Positions 8,338 to 16,912 of a stretch of DNA of 64,000 nucleotides are shown piece by piece. Location of the stretch: the NCBI RefSeq assembly GCF_030316765.1, contig NZ_JASZYT010000005.1, positions 248,001-312,000 of the forward strand. The letters are read 5' to 3'. How positions within the stretch are numbered: the first letter of the stretch is position 1; each line of letters opens with the position of its first letter. A program made the translations under genes and the position numbers. Source of the DNA: Variovorax saccharolyticus (GTDB lineage Bacteria; Pseudomonadota; Gammaproteobacteria; Burkholderiales; Burkholderiaceae_C). A model generated the notes under the pieces. That model saw nothing but the letters and a program-made list of their open reading frames with translations. It was not told the DNA's origin and searched no databases.

Positions 8338-9312
8338 TCACTCCGGCAGCAGGCCGATCTCCAGCGCGATCTGCCCGAGCCGCTTGTGCTCGTCCAGCAG
8401 GAAGGCCTCGAACTGCGCGGGCGAGCCGCCCGGCGCGGCGATCGGGCCGATGGCGAGCATCTTCTCGGCGATCGCGGGCTGGACCAGCAGCCTGTTGATC
8501 TCCGTGTTGAGCCGCTGCACGACCGCCTGCGGCGTGCCGGCCGGTGCCACCATCGCCATCCATCCGCTCATCTCGATGCCCGGCAGGAACTCGGCCACCG
8601 TCGGCACCTGTTCCCATCCCGCGACCCGCTTCGCGGTCGTCACGGACAGCACGCGCAGCCGCCCCTGGCGCGCGAGCTGCGAGGTCGATGCGAGGTCGGC
8701 GACCACGGCATCCGCATGGCCGCCCAGGATGTTCTGCAAGGCGACGCCGACCGAGCTGTACGAGACCAGGTTCGCCTGTGCCTTGCTGCGGGCGTTGATC
8801 ACCCGAGCGATCATGCCGCCGAAGGTGCGCGGGCCTTCGTTGGCGATCGACAGCTTGCCGGGTTCGCGGGCGCTGCGCGCCACCAGATCGGGCAGCGAGG
8901 CGATCGGCGAGTCTTCCTTCACGAGCACCGCGAACGGGCTGTTGGCCACGAAGGCCACCGGTGCGAAGTCCTTGACCGGCTCGTAGGGAAGGGTCTTGAA
9001 CAGGTAGCTGTTCGTGACCAGCGCCGCCGTGGTCGCGAAGTAGAGCGTGTAGCCGTCCGCCGGCGCGCGGGCCACCGCCTGGGCGCCGATGACGTTCTGG
9101 CCGCCGGGCTTGTTGTCGATGACCACAGGCTGGCCGATGGCCTGCGCGAGCCCGTCGCACAGCAGGCGCGCGACATTGTCGGGGCCCGAGCCGGCGGGCT
9201 GCGAGAGCACCACCTTGACCGGTCGGTCGGGCCACCGGTCCTGCGCCGGCGCCAGTCCGGCGCGCCCCAGGGTCGCCGCCAGCAAGGCCAGCTGAAACTC
9301 TCTTCTTTTCAT
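8338..9312 (-). CDS. Bug family substrate-binding protein of the aromatic operon
   Basis: A 324-residue protein with a signal peptide (MKRREFQLALLAATLGRAG) and the Bug ligand loop VLSQPAGSGPDNVARLL. It lacks the usual FxPGG, having QPAGSGPD instead. It is the last gene of the five-gene catabolic operon, 34 bp after the hydroxylase gene, and is preceded by CGGAGACAAGCA before its ATG. By position it probably captures the aromatic acid or a pathway intermediate. No TctA/TctB permease is present, so either it uses permeases encoded elsewhere or it has a sensing role. Confidence 0.88.
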   Translation of the reverse strand: MKRREFQLALLAATLGRAGLAPAQDRWPDRPVKVVLSQPAGSGPDNVARLLCDGLAQAIGQPVVIDNKPGGQNVIGAQAVARAPADGYTLYFATTAALVTNSYLFKTLPYEPVKDFAPVAFVANSPFAVLVKEDSPIASLPDLVARSAREPGKLSIANEGPRTFGGMIARVINARSKAQANLVSYSSVGVALQNILGGHADAVVADLASTSQLARQGRLRVLSVTTAKRVAGWEQVPTVAEFLPGIEMSGWMAMVAPAGTPQAVVQRLNTEINRLLVQPAIAEKMLAIGPIAAPGGSPAQFEAFLLDEHKRLGQIALEIGLLPE

Positions 9313-9346
9313 TGCTTGTCTCCGTGGTCGTCTTCGAAGGGGTGCG

Positions 9347-10903
9347 TCAGTTCAGCCTGGCGGCCAGCGACTGCAGCAGGCGGGCGAGCTGGCCGGCATC
9401 GGCAGCCACGCCGTAGATGTAGCGGTCGGGCCGCACCAGCGCCGCGCCGCAGGCATGGCGGCGGAACCAGCCCGCGGCCACGCCTTCGGTCTCCTGCAGG
9501 GCGTCGCCCAGCGGCAGGACCGCGAGGCCGGGGATCGCCACCGCGTCGACCTCGACCGGTCCGGGGTCGAAGCCGCGATCGAGCACCAGCCACCAGCCGT
9601 CGCCTGCCAGCGCATCGAAGCGAACCCGGCCGCCGTCGCGCGCGATCCAGGGCTGCGGGAACAGCGTCCCGTTGGCCGGATGGGGCGTTGTCGCCAGCAG
9701 GCCCGTCTCGAGACGGGGCAGCACGTCCTGGCGCGGCATGTCGCGCACCACGCCGCCGCATTCGGCCAGCATGCGGGCGTCTCGCTCGCGCGCCCGCGCC
9801 GGGTCGCGCTCGCCGATCACGCTGCCGATCGCCTTGATGCGGCCGGTGAGCTCGCGCACATGGTGCTTGCGCTCTTCGCCATAGGAGTCGAGCAGGGCTT
9901 CCGCCGCCGGGCCGCGGACCTGTCCCTGGATCACCGACGCGAGCTTCCAGGCCAGGTTGGCCGCATCGCGCACGCCCTGGCACATGCCCTGGCCCAGGAA
10001 CGGCGGTTGCTGGTGCGCCGCATCGCCGGCCACAAAGATGCGCCCGCTGCGCCAGCGATCGGCCACCAGCGCATGGAAGCGATAGCTGGCCTGGCGCCAG
10101 AGCTCGCCGTCCTCCGGGCCGAGCCAGCGGGCCAGCAGCCGCCATGTCTCCTGCGGCTCGACGACCTTCTGCGGGTCTTCGTCCGGCTTGAGCGAGATCT
10201 CCCAGCGCCGGTGGTTGCCGGGGCCGATCACCAGCGTGCAGGGCCGCTCGGGCTCGCAGTACTGGACGCTGGTGGCGGGCAGCTTGGCCAGGCCCCGGGC
10301 GTTGGCCAGCACGTCGACCACCAGCCAAGCTTCGTCGAAGGCCAGGTCTTCCAGCGCGATGCCGGCCAGCTCGCGCACCGTGCTCGAGGCGCCGTCGCAG
10401 GCCACGACGTAGCGCGCCCTGACGCTGTCGCGCCCGCCGTCGTCGCGGCGCAGCTGCAGCGTGGCGCCGTCGGCGTCCTGGTCGATCCCGACCACCGTGC
10501 TGCCGAGGTCGACGCGGGTGCGGTCCGAGCGCGTCACGTGCTCGCGCAGGATGGCCTCCACCGGCGGCTGCGTGAAGACGTTCGACGGCGTGTAGCCCAG
10601 CGGGTAGGGCGCATCGATCATCGTCAGGCGCTTGATCAGCCGGCCGTCGACGCCGTAGTACTCGGAGGGCGTGAAGGGCTCGACGAACCGCGCCACCTGC
10701 TCTTCGATGCCCAGCTGCTGGAACACGCGCAGCACCTCGTGGTCGATGGCGATCGCACGCGGCTTGTCGTAGACCTCGCGCGAGCGGTCGCAGACATGCA
10801 CGCGCAGGCCCATGCCGGCGAGCAGGCCCGCGGCCACCGCGCCGGTCGGGCCGAAGCCGACCACCGCGACGTCGAAGACTTCGCGCTGCAGAAGGGAGGA
10901 CAT
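9347..10903 (-). CDS. FAD-dependent aromatic hydroxylase (MhpA-like)
   Basis: A 518-residue flavoprotein monooxygenase. The Rossmann motif is VVGFGPTGAVAAGLLAGMG near residues 14-32. The DG-type motif YVVACDGASSTVREL lies mid-chain, and the second FAD motif is FVAGDAAHQQPPFLGQGMC. The C-terminal thioredoxin-like region of phenol-hydroxylase-type enzymes is present. The closest named family is 3-(3-hydroxyphenyl)propionate hydroxylase: NAD(P)H- and O2-dependent ortho-hydroxylation of a phenolic acid, giving a catechol for ring cleavage. It is three bases downstream of the FAH-family gene, and the operon also supplies an extradiol dioxygenase. The exact substrate is not predictable. Confidence 0.87.
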   Translation of the reverse strand: MSSLLQREVFDVAVVGFGPTGAVAAGLLAGMGLRVHVCDRSREVYDKPRAIAIDHEVLRVFQQLGIEEQVARFVEPFTPSEYYGVDGRLIKRLTMIDAPYPLGYTPSNVFTQPPVEAILREHVTRSDRTRVDLGSTVVGIDQDADGATLQLRRDDGGRDSVRARYVVACDGASSTVRELAGIALEDLAFDEAWLVVDVLANARGLAKLPATSVQYCEPERPCTLVIGPGNHRRWEISLKPDEDPQKVVEPQETWRLLARWLGPEDGELWRQASYRFHALVADRWRSGRIFVAGDAAHQQPPFLGQGMCQGVRDAANLAWKLASVIQGQVRGPAAEALLDSYGEERKHHVRELTGRIKAIGSVIGERDPARARERDARMLAECGGVVRDMPRQDVLPRLETGLLATTPHPANGTLFPQPWIARDGGRVRFDALAGDGWWLVLDRGFDPGPVEVDAVAIPGLAVLPLGDALQETEGVAAGWFRRHACGAALVRPDRYIYGVAADAGQLARLLQSLAARLN

Positions 10904-10906
10904 GGC

Positions 10907-11770
10907 TCAGGCCTCGGCGCGGATCGGGTTCGCGAGCGTGCCGATGCGCTCGATCTCGACCTCGAAGCTGTCGCCCGCCTTCATCCACACGGGCGGCGTG
11001 CGCGCCTGTCCCACGCCGGCCGGCGTGCCCATCACGATGACGTCGCCGGGCTCCAGCGTGAGCACCTCGCTCAGCAGCGAGATGGTCTCGGCCACGCCCC
11101 AGATCATGTCGGCCGTATTGGCGCTCTGCATGACTTCGCCGTTGAGGCGGCCCTGGATCCTGAGGCCGGCCGCGGCCGGCGGCAGTTCGTCCGCCGTCAC
11201 CAGGACCGGGCCGAAGCCGCCGGTGCCGTCGAAGTTCTTCCCGATGGTCCACTGCGGCGTGCGCTTCTGGTAGTCGCGCACCGACATGTCGTTGAAGCAG
11301 GTGTAGCCGAAGACATGGCCCGGGGCGTCTTCCTGCGAGACGTGGCGCGGCACGCGGCGGCCGATCACCAGCGCCAGTTCGGCCTCGTAGTCGAACTTGG
11401 CCGAGACTTTCGGCAGGATGCCCGGCGCGCCGTGCGCCACCAGCGAGCTCGCGCCGCGGAAGAAGAACCAGGGGTACTCGGGCTTCTCGCGGCCGCCTTC
11501 CTTCGCGTGATCGAAGTAGTTGAGGCCCAGGCAGATGATCTTGCCCGGCTCGGGCACCAGGGGCGCCAGGCGCAGGCCGGCCATCGGCAGCCGCGCAGCG
11601 CTGGAGGCCAGCGCGGCCCGGGCGGCGGTGCCGAGGTCGGCGCCGGCGGCCAGCGCCGCGCGCAGGCTGGACGGAACCTGCGGCTGGGCCGCATTCAGGT
11701 CGATGACGGCGTCGCCGTCGACCAGGCCGAGGCGGGGCTGGTCGCCGTGCAGGAAGGTGGTGAATTTCAT
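10907..11770 (-). CDS. Fumarylacetoacetate hydrolase family protein
   Basis: A 287-residue enzyme with the FAH fold. Metal-ligand motifs are visible as KFDYEAELALVIG and FNDMSVRDYQ, followed by FDGTGGFGPVLVT and GDVIVMGTPAGVG. Family members hydrolyse or decarboxylate 2-oxo-alkenoic ring-cleavage products such as acylpyruvates. It sits between the dioxygenase and the hydroxylase, which suits a role in processing the ring-cleavage product. The start ATG at 11770 overlaps the stop of the dioxygenase gene as ATGA, so translation is coupled. Confidence 0.88.
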   Translation of the reverse strand: MKFTTFLHGDQPRLGLVDGDAVIDLNAAQPQVPSSLRAALAAGADLGTAARAALASSAARLPMAGLRLAPLVPEPGKIICLGLNYFDHAKEGGREKPEYPWFFFRGASSLVAHGAPGILPKVSAKFDYEAELALVIGRRVPRHVSQEDAPGHVFGYTCFNDMSVRDYQKRTPQWTIGKNFDGTGGFGPVLVTADELPPAAAGLRIQGRLNGEVMQSANTADMIWGVAETISLLSEVLTLEPGDVIVMGTPAGVGQARTPPVWMKAGDSFEVEIERIGTLANPIRAEA

Positions 11771-12684
11771 GGTGCTCCAGGATCGGTTGGACGGATGAAG
11801 AAGACTTGTCGCTGGGCCTGCTTGAGGCGGGCCGACGGCGGCTGCGAGATGCCCCACTGGTCGACGCGGCCGGGGGGCCATTTCCAGTCGTCGGGGCCGC
11901 CGGCGACATGGCTGTCGTCGATCTGCTCGACCTCGGCCGTGTATTCGATGACTTCGCCGAAGGGGCCGATGAAGTAGTTGAAGGCGTTGTCGCCAGGCCC
12001 GTGCCGGCCCGGGCCCCACTCGATCTCGTGCCCGGCATCGCGCATGCGGCCGCCGCCGCGCATCACGGATTCGAGGTCGGGCATCAGGAAGGCGATGTGA
12101 TTCAGCGCGTCGTTGTCGGCGTCGCCGAGCGCCACGCTGTGATGGTCGGCGGCGCAGTTCAGGAAGGCCATGATCCGGGTCCGGTCGGCCAGCGTGAAGC
12201 CCAGCGCCTGCTCGAAGAAGCGCTGGGTGGATGCGACCTCGTGGCTGTTGAGCACCACGTGGGCGAGCCGCACGGGGCGGTCCTTCGCTTCGTGGGCATC
12301 GGCATGGTGCGCATCGCCATGCACCACCTGCAGCCGTCGCCCGTCGGGGTCGCACAGCGTCAGGGCGATGCCGCCGCCCGGCTCGTCGAGCGCGCCGATC
12401 GCGCTCTCGATGCGGCCGCCGGCGCGCACGGTCGCCGCCGCCACCTGGTCGAGCGCCGCGGCGCTGCGTGCGCGCAGGGTCACATGCCGGATCCCGGCCG
12501 ACGGGCCGCCGCGGTGCAGCGCCAGCAGATGGTGGTCGGCGCCGGTGCCGCGCAGATAGAGGGCCTCGGGCGTGCGTGCCGCCACGTCCAGCCGCCAGAC
12601 CTGCGTGTAGAAGGCCTCGGCGCGGGCCAGGTCGGGCACCTCGAGGGCCACGCTGCGCAGGCCGGTGATCCAGGGTGAACTCAT
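11767..12684 (-). CDS. VOC-family extradiol ring-cleavage dioxygenase
   Basis: A 305-residue protein with two VOC (glyoxalase/bleomycin) modules, the architecture of type I extradiol dioxygenases. The C-terminal module supplies a plausible 2-His-1-Glu iron site: His in VRLAHVVLNSHE, His in DALNHIAFLMPD and Glu in FGEVIEYTAEVE. It should cleave a catechol next to the hydroxyls with O2. Its start overlaps the amidohydrolase stop and its stop overlaps the FAH start, each as ATGA. The substrate could be a homogentisate-, protocatechuate- or alkyl-catechol-like compound. Confidence 0.85.
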   Translation of the reverse strand: MSSPWITGLRSVALEVPDLARAEAFYTQVWRLDVAARTPEALYLRGTGADHHLLALHRGGPSAGIRHVTLRARSAAALDQVAAATVRAGGRIESAIGALDEPGGGIALTLCDPDGRRLQVVHGDAHHADAHEAKDRPVRLAHVVLNSHEVASTQRFFEQALGFTLADRTRIMAFLNCAADHHSVALGDADNDALNHIAFLMPDLESVMRGGGRMRDAGHEIEWGPGRHGPGDNAFNYFIGPFGEVIEYTAEVEQIDDSHVAGGPDDWKWPPGRVDQWGISQPPSARLKQAQRQVFFIRPTDPGAP

Positions 12685-13805
12685 GCGGATTCCTCCAGAG
12701 GGGCGGAGAAGGCGCGGGCCAGGAAGCGTCGCGCGTTGCCCGCGCTCAGCTGTTCGAGCTGCGCGGTGTCGAGTGCGGCCGCGTCGAGTTGCGCCAGCGG
12801 TGCGGATTCGTGGAAATTGAAGGGGTAGTCGGTGCCGATCAGCAGTTGCGACGCGCCGAACTGCCGCACCAGGTGTGCCAGCGTGGCCGGGTCGAACACC
12901 AGGGTGTCGAGGTAGAGCCGGCGCGCCTGCGCCAACGGCGAGTCCGGCATCTGTTCCTTCAGCGCGGGGAACACTGACCAGCCCTTCTGCAGCCGCGGCA
13001 GCAGCATCGCCAGGCTGCCGCCGCCATGGCTGAAGGCGATGCGCAAGCGCGGCCGGCGCAGCAGCAGCCCGCCCGTGATGACCGAGGCGGCGGCCAGGCC
13101 GATGTCGGTCGGATAGGCCAGCACCTGCTGCAGCGGCGCCGGCCCGATCAGCCGGTCCATGCCGGCGGGCTTGAGCGCATGCACGAAGACCGCCGCATCG
13201 AGCGCCTCGCAGGCCTCGAAGAAGGGATCGAAGCGCGGATCACCGATCGGCATGCCATTGACGTTGCTGCCGATCTCGACGCCGGCGAAGCCCAGCGTCT
13301 GGACCGCATGCCGAAGTTCCGCGATGGCGCGGTCGATGTCCTGCAGCGGCACCGCGCCCATGCCGATCAGGGTGCCCTGCGACTCGGCGGCCATCTCCGC
13401 GATCTGCTCGTTGAGATAGCGCAGCAGTTGCGCCGCATCGGCAGCGCCCATCCAGTAGGACAGCAGCTCGGGCATCGGCGAGATGGCCTGGTGCGCGAGG
13501 CCCATGCCGGGCAGGTCGGCCAGGCGATGCGAAACGCTCCAGCATTTCTCGGAGACGGTGCGGTAGTTCTTGCCCGAGATCATGACCTGCCGGTGGCACA
13601 GGCCGTTCGCGCGGGGCGCGGCGACGGTGGACGGCCAATCGGCCGGCACCTTGCTGCCGAGGCAGGCGGGGAAGTGCTCGGGCACCACATGGGCATGCAC
13701 ATCGACGCCGCAGGCGCAGCGCAGGCGCTGGTGGCCAGCCTCTGCCGGCGGCTGTGGCGGGCCCGTTCGATCGACCATCTCGTCTCCATCTTCCGCCGGC
13801 GACAT
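12681..13805 (-). CDS. Amidohydrolase of the ACMSD/resorcylate decarboxylase type
   Basis: A 374-residue metal-dependent hydrolase fold (amidohydrolase_2). The N-terminal metal motif is VDVHAHVVPEHF, with later ligands in AFSHGGGSLAML and the catalytic Asp in LLIGTDYPFNF. Relatives include 2-amino-3-carboxymuconate semialdehyde decarboxylase and gamma-resorcylate decarboxylase, which remove CO2 non-oxidatively. It is the first gene of the catabolic operon, so decarboxylation of the entry substrate or of a carboxymuconate-type intermediate is likely. The alternative start at 13778 (MVDRTGPP) is equally plausible because the first ten residues are not conserved-looking. Confidence 0.85.
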   Translation of the reverse strand: MSPAEDGDEMVDRTGPPQPPAEAGHQRLRCACGVDVHAHVVPEHFPACLGSKVPADWPSTVAAPRANGLCHRQVMISGKNYRTVSEKCWSVSHRLADLPGMGLAHQAISPMPELLSYWMGAADAAQLLRYLNEQIAEMAAESQGTLIGMGAVPLQDIDRAIAELRHAVQTLGFAGVEIGSNVNGMPIGDPRFDPFFEACEALDAAVFVHALKPAGMDRLIGPAPLQQVLAYPTDIGLAAASVITGGLLLRRPRLRIAFSHGGGSLAMLLPRLQKGWSVFPALKEQMPDSPLAQARRLYLDTLVFDPATLAHLVRQFGASQLLIGTDYPFNFHESAPLAQLDAAALDTAQLEQLSAGNARRFLARAFSAPLEESA

Positions 13806-13852
13806 CCGCGTTCGGCGTGTTCAGGGGCGCAGTCTAGGCAGGCTCATGGCAT

Positions 13853-13880
13853 TTATGAAGCGGATTGGCGATATACATAG
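13853..13880. promoter_or_regulatory. Candidate LysR operator in divergent region
   Basis: The 85-bp gap between the divergent amidohydrolase and LysR genes contains an imperfect inverted repeat, TTATGAA-N14-TACATAG (5 of 7 positions complementary), just upstream of the LysR start. The surrounding bases are AT-rich compared with the window. This is the expected place for the regulator to act on the catabolic operon, but the symmetry is weak. Confidence 0.3.
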
Positions 13881-13890
13881 AATCCACGCC

Positions 13891-14793
13891 ATGGATATCA
13901 AGGATGTCGACCTGAACCTGCTGGTGGCCTTCGCGGCGATGCTGGAGCACCAGAGCGTCACGCGGGCTGCGGAGTCGGTGGGCCTGAGCCAGCCGGCCAT
14001 GAGCGCGGCGGTGGGGCGGCTGCGTCTGCTGTTCAACGACGCGCTGTTCGTCAAGACCTCGGCCGGCATGCAGCCGACGCCGCGCGCCAGCGAACTCGCC
14101 GAGCCGGTGCGGCGCGTGGTGGAGGCGATCAAGACCGAGATCCTGCCGCTGCCGGCCTTCGAGCCGCTCACCGCGGCCAAGCAGTTCTCGATCGTCACGC
14201 CCGACATCGCCGAGGTCCATTTCCTGCCGCGCATCCTGGCGCATTTCGCCGAGGCGGCGCCGCAATGCGCGCTGCGCACGCTGTCGATGGCGCGCCACGC
14301 GGCGGCCGAGGCACTGGCGTCGGGCGCTGCCGAGCTGGCGATCGGCTACCTGCCGGACCTGCAGAAGGCGGGCTTCTTCCAGCAGCGGCTGTTTCGCAAC
14401 GACTATGTGTGCATCGTGCGCGAGGCGCACCCGGTGATCGGCGAACGCCTCACGATGAAGACCTACCTGGCCGCATCGCACGCGGTCGTGAGCCCCGATG
14501 GCCGCGAGCATCTGCTCGAGCAGGCGCTGCAACGGCGCGGCGTCGCACGGCGGGTGGTGGTGGGCTTGTCGCACTTCATGAGCCTGCTGCCGATCATCGA
14601 GGGCTCGGACCTGGTCGCCACCGTGCCGCGCGACCTCGCCAACATCTGCGTCCACCACGGCGGCATCCGCATCGTCGAGCCGCCATTCAAGTCGCCGGCG
14701 GTCGAGGTCCACCAGTTCTGGCACCGGCGCTTTCACCAGGATGCGGCCAATGTGTGGTTGCGCGGGCTGGTGCAGCGGCTGTTCGGGGCCTGA
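13891..14793 (+). CDS. LysR-family transcriptional regulator of the aromatic operon
   Basis: A 300-residue regulator. The N-terminal helix-turn-helix reads VTRAAESVGLSQPAMSAAVGRLR (described here as residues about 23-45), followed by FVKTSAGMQPTPRA, typical of the NodD/PcpR-like LysR branch. The C-terminal part is a two-lobed effector-binding domain. The ATG at 13891 was used because MDIKDVDLNLLVAF is the normal family start; an upstream extension is possible. It is divergent from the five-gene catabolic operon and probably responds to its substrate or an intermediate. Confidence 0.9.
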   Translation: MDIKDVDLNLLVAFAAMLEHQSVTRAAESVGLSQPAMSAAVGRLRLLFNDALFVKTSAGMQPTPRASELAEPVRRVVEAIKTEILPLPAFEPLTAAKQFSIVTPDIAEVHFLPRILAHFAEAAPQCALRTLSMARHAAAEALASGAAELAIGYLPDLQKAGFFQQRLFRNDYVCIVREAHPVIGERLTMKTYLAASHAVVSPDGREHLLEQALQRRGVARRVVVGLSHFMSLLPIIEGSDLVATVPRDLANICVHHGGIRIVEPPFKSPAVEVHQFWHRRFHQDAANVWLRGLVQRLFGA

Positions 14794-14846
14794 GCGCCGG
14801 TTGCAGAATGGGGGCAACGGGCAACACGCCTTCACTCGGAGCATCC

Positions 14847-15233
14847 ATGAAGATCCAGAGCTTTCTCCTCGCCGCTGCACTCGCTTCGATTCCGGCCTGG
14901 GCCGCCGCCGAGCCGGTGCCTGGCGGAACCTGTCAGGGCAAGCGCCAGGAAATCAGCCGCAACCTCGACGAAGCGAAGGCCAAGGGCCAGAAGCAGCGCG
15001 TTCGAGGACTGGAGCAGGCCCTCTCCGAGCTCGATGCCCATTGCACCGACGCGAAGCTGCAGGCCGAGCATCGCAAGCGGATTCAACGCCAGGAACAGGC
15101 GGTCGCCGCCCGCGAGCGCGAGCTGAAGGAAGCCGAACGCGATGGCAGCGCGAAGAAGGTGGAGCGCCGCAAGAGCAAGCTGCAGGAGGAGCAGGCCAAG
15201 CTCCAGCAGCTGAAGGAGTCCAAGTCCGAATAG
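14847..15233 (+). CDS. DUF1090 family periplasmic protein
   Basis: A 128-residue protein with a clear signal peptide (LLAAALASIPAWAAAEP), a mature N-terminus containing the paired cysteines of CQGKRQEI and DAHC, and a long charged helix (VAARERELKEAERDGSAK) likely to form a coiled coil. This matches DUF1090, the YqjC-like family. Its function is unknown. It starts 53 bp after the LysR stop on the same strand. The gene converges on a frameshifted ABC binding-protein gene, leaving only 8 bp between the stops. Confidence 0.8.
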   Translation: MKIQSFLLAAALASIPAWAAAEPVPGGTCQGKRQEISRNLDEAKAKGQKQRVRGLEQALSELDAHCTDAKLQAEHRKRIQRQEQAVAARERELKEAERDGSAKKVERRKSKLQEEQAKLQQLKESKSE

Positions 15234-15241
15234 CCCGACCC

Positions 15242-16221
15242 CTAGCTGATGAGCCGGTCGGCGCGCACCAGCAGCGATCGCGGCAGCTCGAGGCCGATCG
15301 CGCTGGCGGTCTTCAGGTTCAGCACCAGCTCGAAGGTGGTGGGCCGCTCGATCGGCAGGTCGGCAGGCTTGGCGCCCTTGGCCATGCGATCGACATACGA
15401 GGCGAGCCGCGCGTAGGAGTCGACCAGGCGCGGCCCGTAGGTGCAGAGCGCACCGCTGTCCGCGAAGATCGGCCAGCCCGACATCACGGGCATCTTGCGC
15501 GCGATCGCGAAATCGAGGATCTGCCGCCGGTTGGTCACGACCACGCTGTCGCTGAAGATCGACACCGCACGTGCCGGCGATGCGGCCATGGCCTCCAGCG
15601 AGGACGCCACCTCGTCGCGCGTGCGGGCCGGAAAGTACGCCGTGCGCAGGCCGAGCTGGCTGGCGGCGCCGTCGGTGTAGTCGCGCTCGATGTGCGAGCC
15701 GGGGTGCTCGGGGTTGAGCACGATGGCCACGTCGCGCAGCGACGGCACCATCTCGCGCAGGATCTCCAGCAGCTTCCCGTTCATCTCGGCGGCCAGCAGC
15801 GTGAGGCCGGTCATGTTCGAGTCGGGACGCGCGAGGCTCTTCGCGAAGCCGGCGGAGACCGGGTCGCCGCTGAAGACGTAGGCCACCGGCACGGCCACCG
15901 GCAGGCCGTTCACGACGTCGACCGCCGGCCCTCCCTGCGCCAGCAGGATGTCGATCGGCAGGCGCTGCAATTCCGCGACCAGTTCCGGGACGCGTGCAGC
16001 CGCGCCGTCTCCATACCTGAATTCGATGACGAGGTTGCGGCCCTCGACGTAGCCCAGCCGGGCCAGCGAGGCGCGCAGGGCGGCGACCATCGGGCCAGGC
16101 TGGTGGCGTCCTGGGCCGTGACCCATCCAAGGCGCAGCACGCTTTCGGCTGCGCCTGTGCGCTGGCTGCCTTGCAGCAAGGCAAGAGCGAAGGGGGTGCC
16201 CAGGACCGTGCGACGTTTCAT
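15242..16221 (-). pseudogene. ABC transporter substrate-binding protein gene (DUF534 type), frameshifted
   Basis: The N-terminus (MKRRTVLGTPFALALL signal, then VLRLGWVTAQDATSLA) is in one frame, and the rest (PMVAALRASLARLGYVEGR through to RSLLVRADRLIS) is in another. One missing base near 16091-16100 would join them into an uninterrupted protein of about 326 residues, the usual length for the family. The family's internal landmarks (PIDILLAQGGPAVDVV, YVFSGDPVSAGFA, RVRADRLI-like end) are all intact. No further stop or frameshift is visible, so this is a recent mutation or a sequencing error. Intact relatives are periplasmic binding proteins for amino-acid or related ABC importers. Confidence 0.82.
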
Positions 16222-16281
16222 GGCGGGAGCGTGCGCCTTCGGCGGCCGATGTGCAAGACGCCGGCTCGTCGCAACGCCCGA

Positions 16282-16779
16282 TCAGCCTGCGGACGACCCC
16301 GGACCCGACCGTGCCGCCTCGATCGCGGCGATATCGATCTTCCGCATGGTCATCATGGCGTCGAAGACGCGTTTCGCGGTTGCGCGGTCGGGATCGGCGA
16401 TCGCCGCGGTGAGCACGCGCGGCGTGATCTGCCAGGACAGGCCCCAGCGGTCCTTGCACCAGCCGCACTCGCTCTCCTGGCCGCCGTTGTCGACGATGGC
16501 GTTCCACAGGCGATCGGTCTCGGCCTGGTCGTCGGTGGCGATCTGGAACGAGAAGGCCTCGCTGTGCTTGAAGTGCGGGCCGCCATTCAATCCGATGCAG
16601 GGGATGCCGGCGACCGTGAACTCGACCACCAGCACATCGCCCTGGCTGCCGTCCGGATAGTCGCCCGGCGCGTGGAGGATGGCGCCGACCGCGCTGTCGG
16701 GGAAGGTCCTGGCATAGAAATTCGCGGCGTCGACGGCGTCACCGTCGTACCACAGGCAGATCGTGTTCCTGGCTGTCAT
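16282..16779 (-). CDS. PhnB-like VOC family protein (3-dmu-9_3-mt domain)
   Basis: A 165-residue protein. NTICLWYDGDAVDAANFYA at the start, FTVAGIPCIGLNGG in the middle and CKDRWGLSWQITPRVL near the end are characteristic of the PhnB-like fold labelled 3-demethylubiquinone-9 3-methyltransferase. Despite the label, family members are not proven methyltransferases and their biochemical role is unclear. The ATG at 16779 has AGGAGACC at suitable spacing. It lies upstream of the frameshifted binding-protein gene on the same strand, with 60 bp between, and is divergent from the DUF3422 gene. Confidence 0.83.
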   Translation of the reverse strand: MTARNTICLWYDGDAVDAANFYARTFPDSAVGAILHAPGDYPDGSQGDVLVVEFTVAGIPCIGLNGGPHFKHSEAFSFQIATDDQAETDRLWNAIVDNGGQESECGWCKDRWGLSWQITPRVLTAAIADPDRATAKRVFDAMMTMRKIDIAAIEAARSGPGSSAG

Positions 16780-16912
16780 TGCGGGTCTCCTGAAGAAGGG
16801 TGCGCCGGCATGCAGGCGCCTGCAAACTGTTCCATCGTCGTCGCCGCCGATACCGGGTCTGTCGGACGAGACCGATGCGCTTGTGCGGATCGGCTGATCA
16901 CGCGCACGCAGT

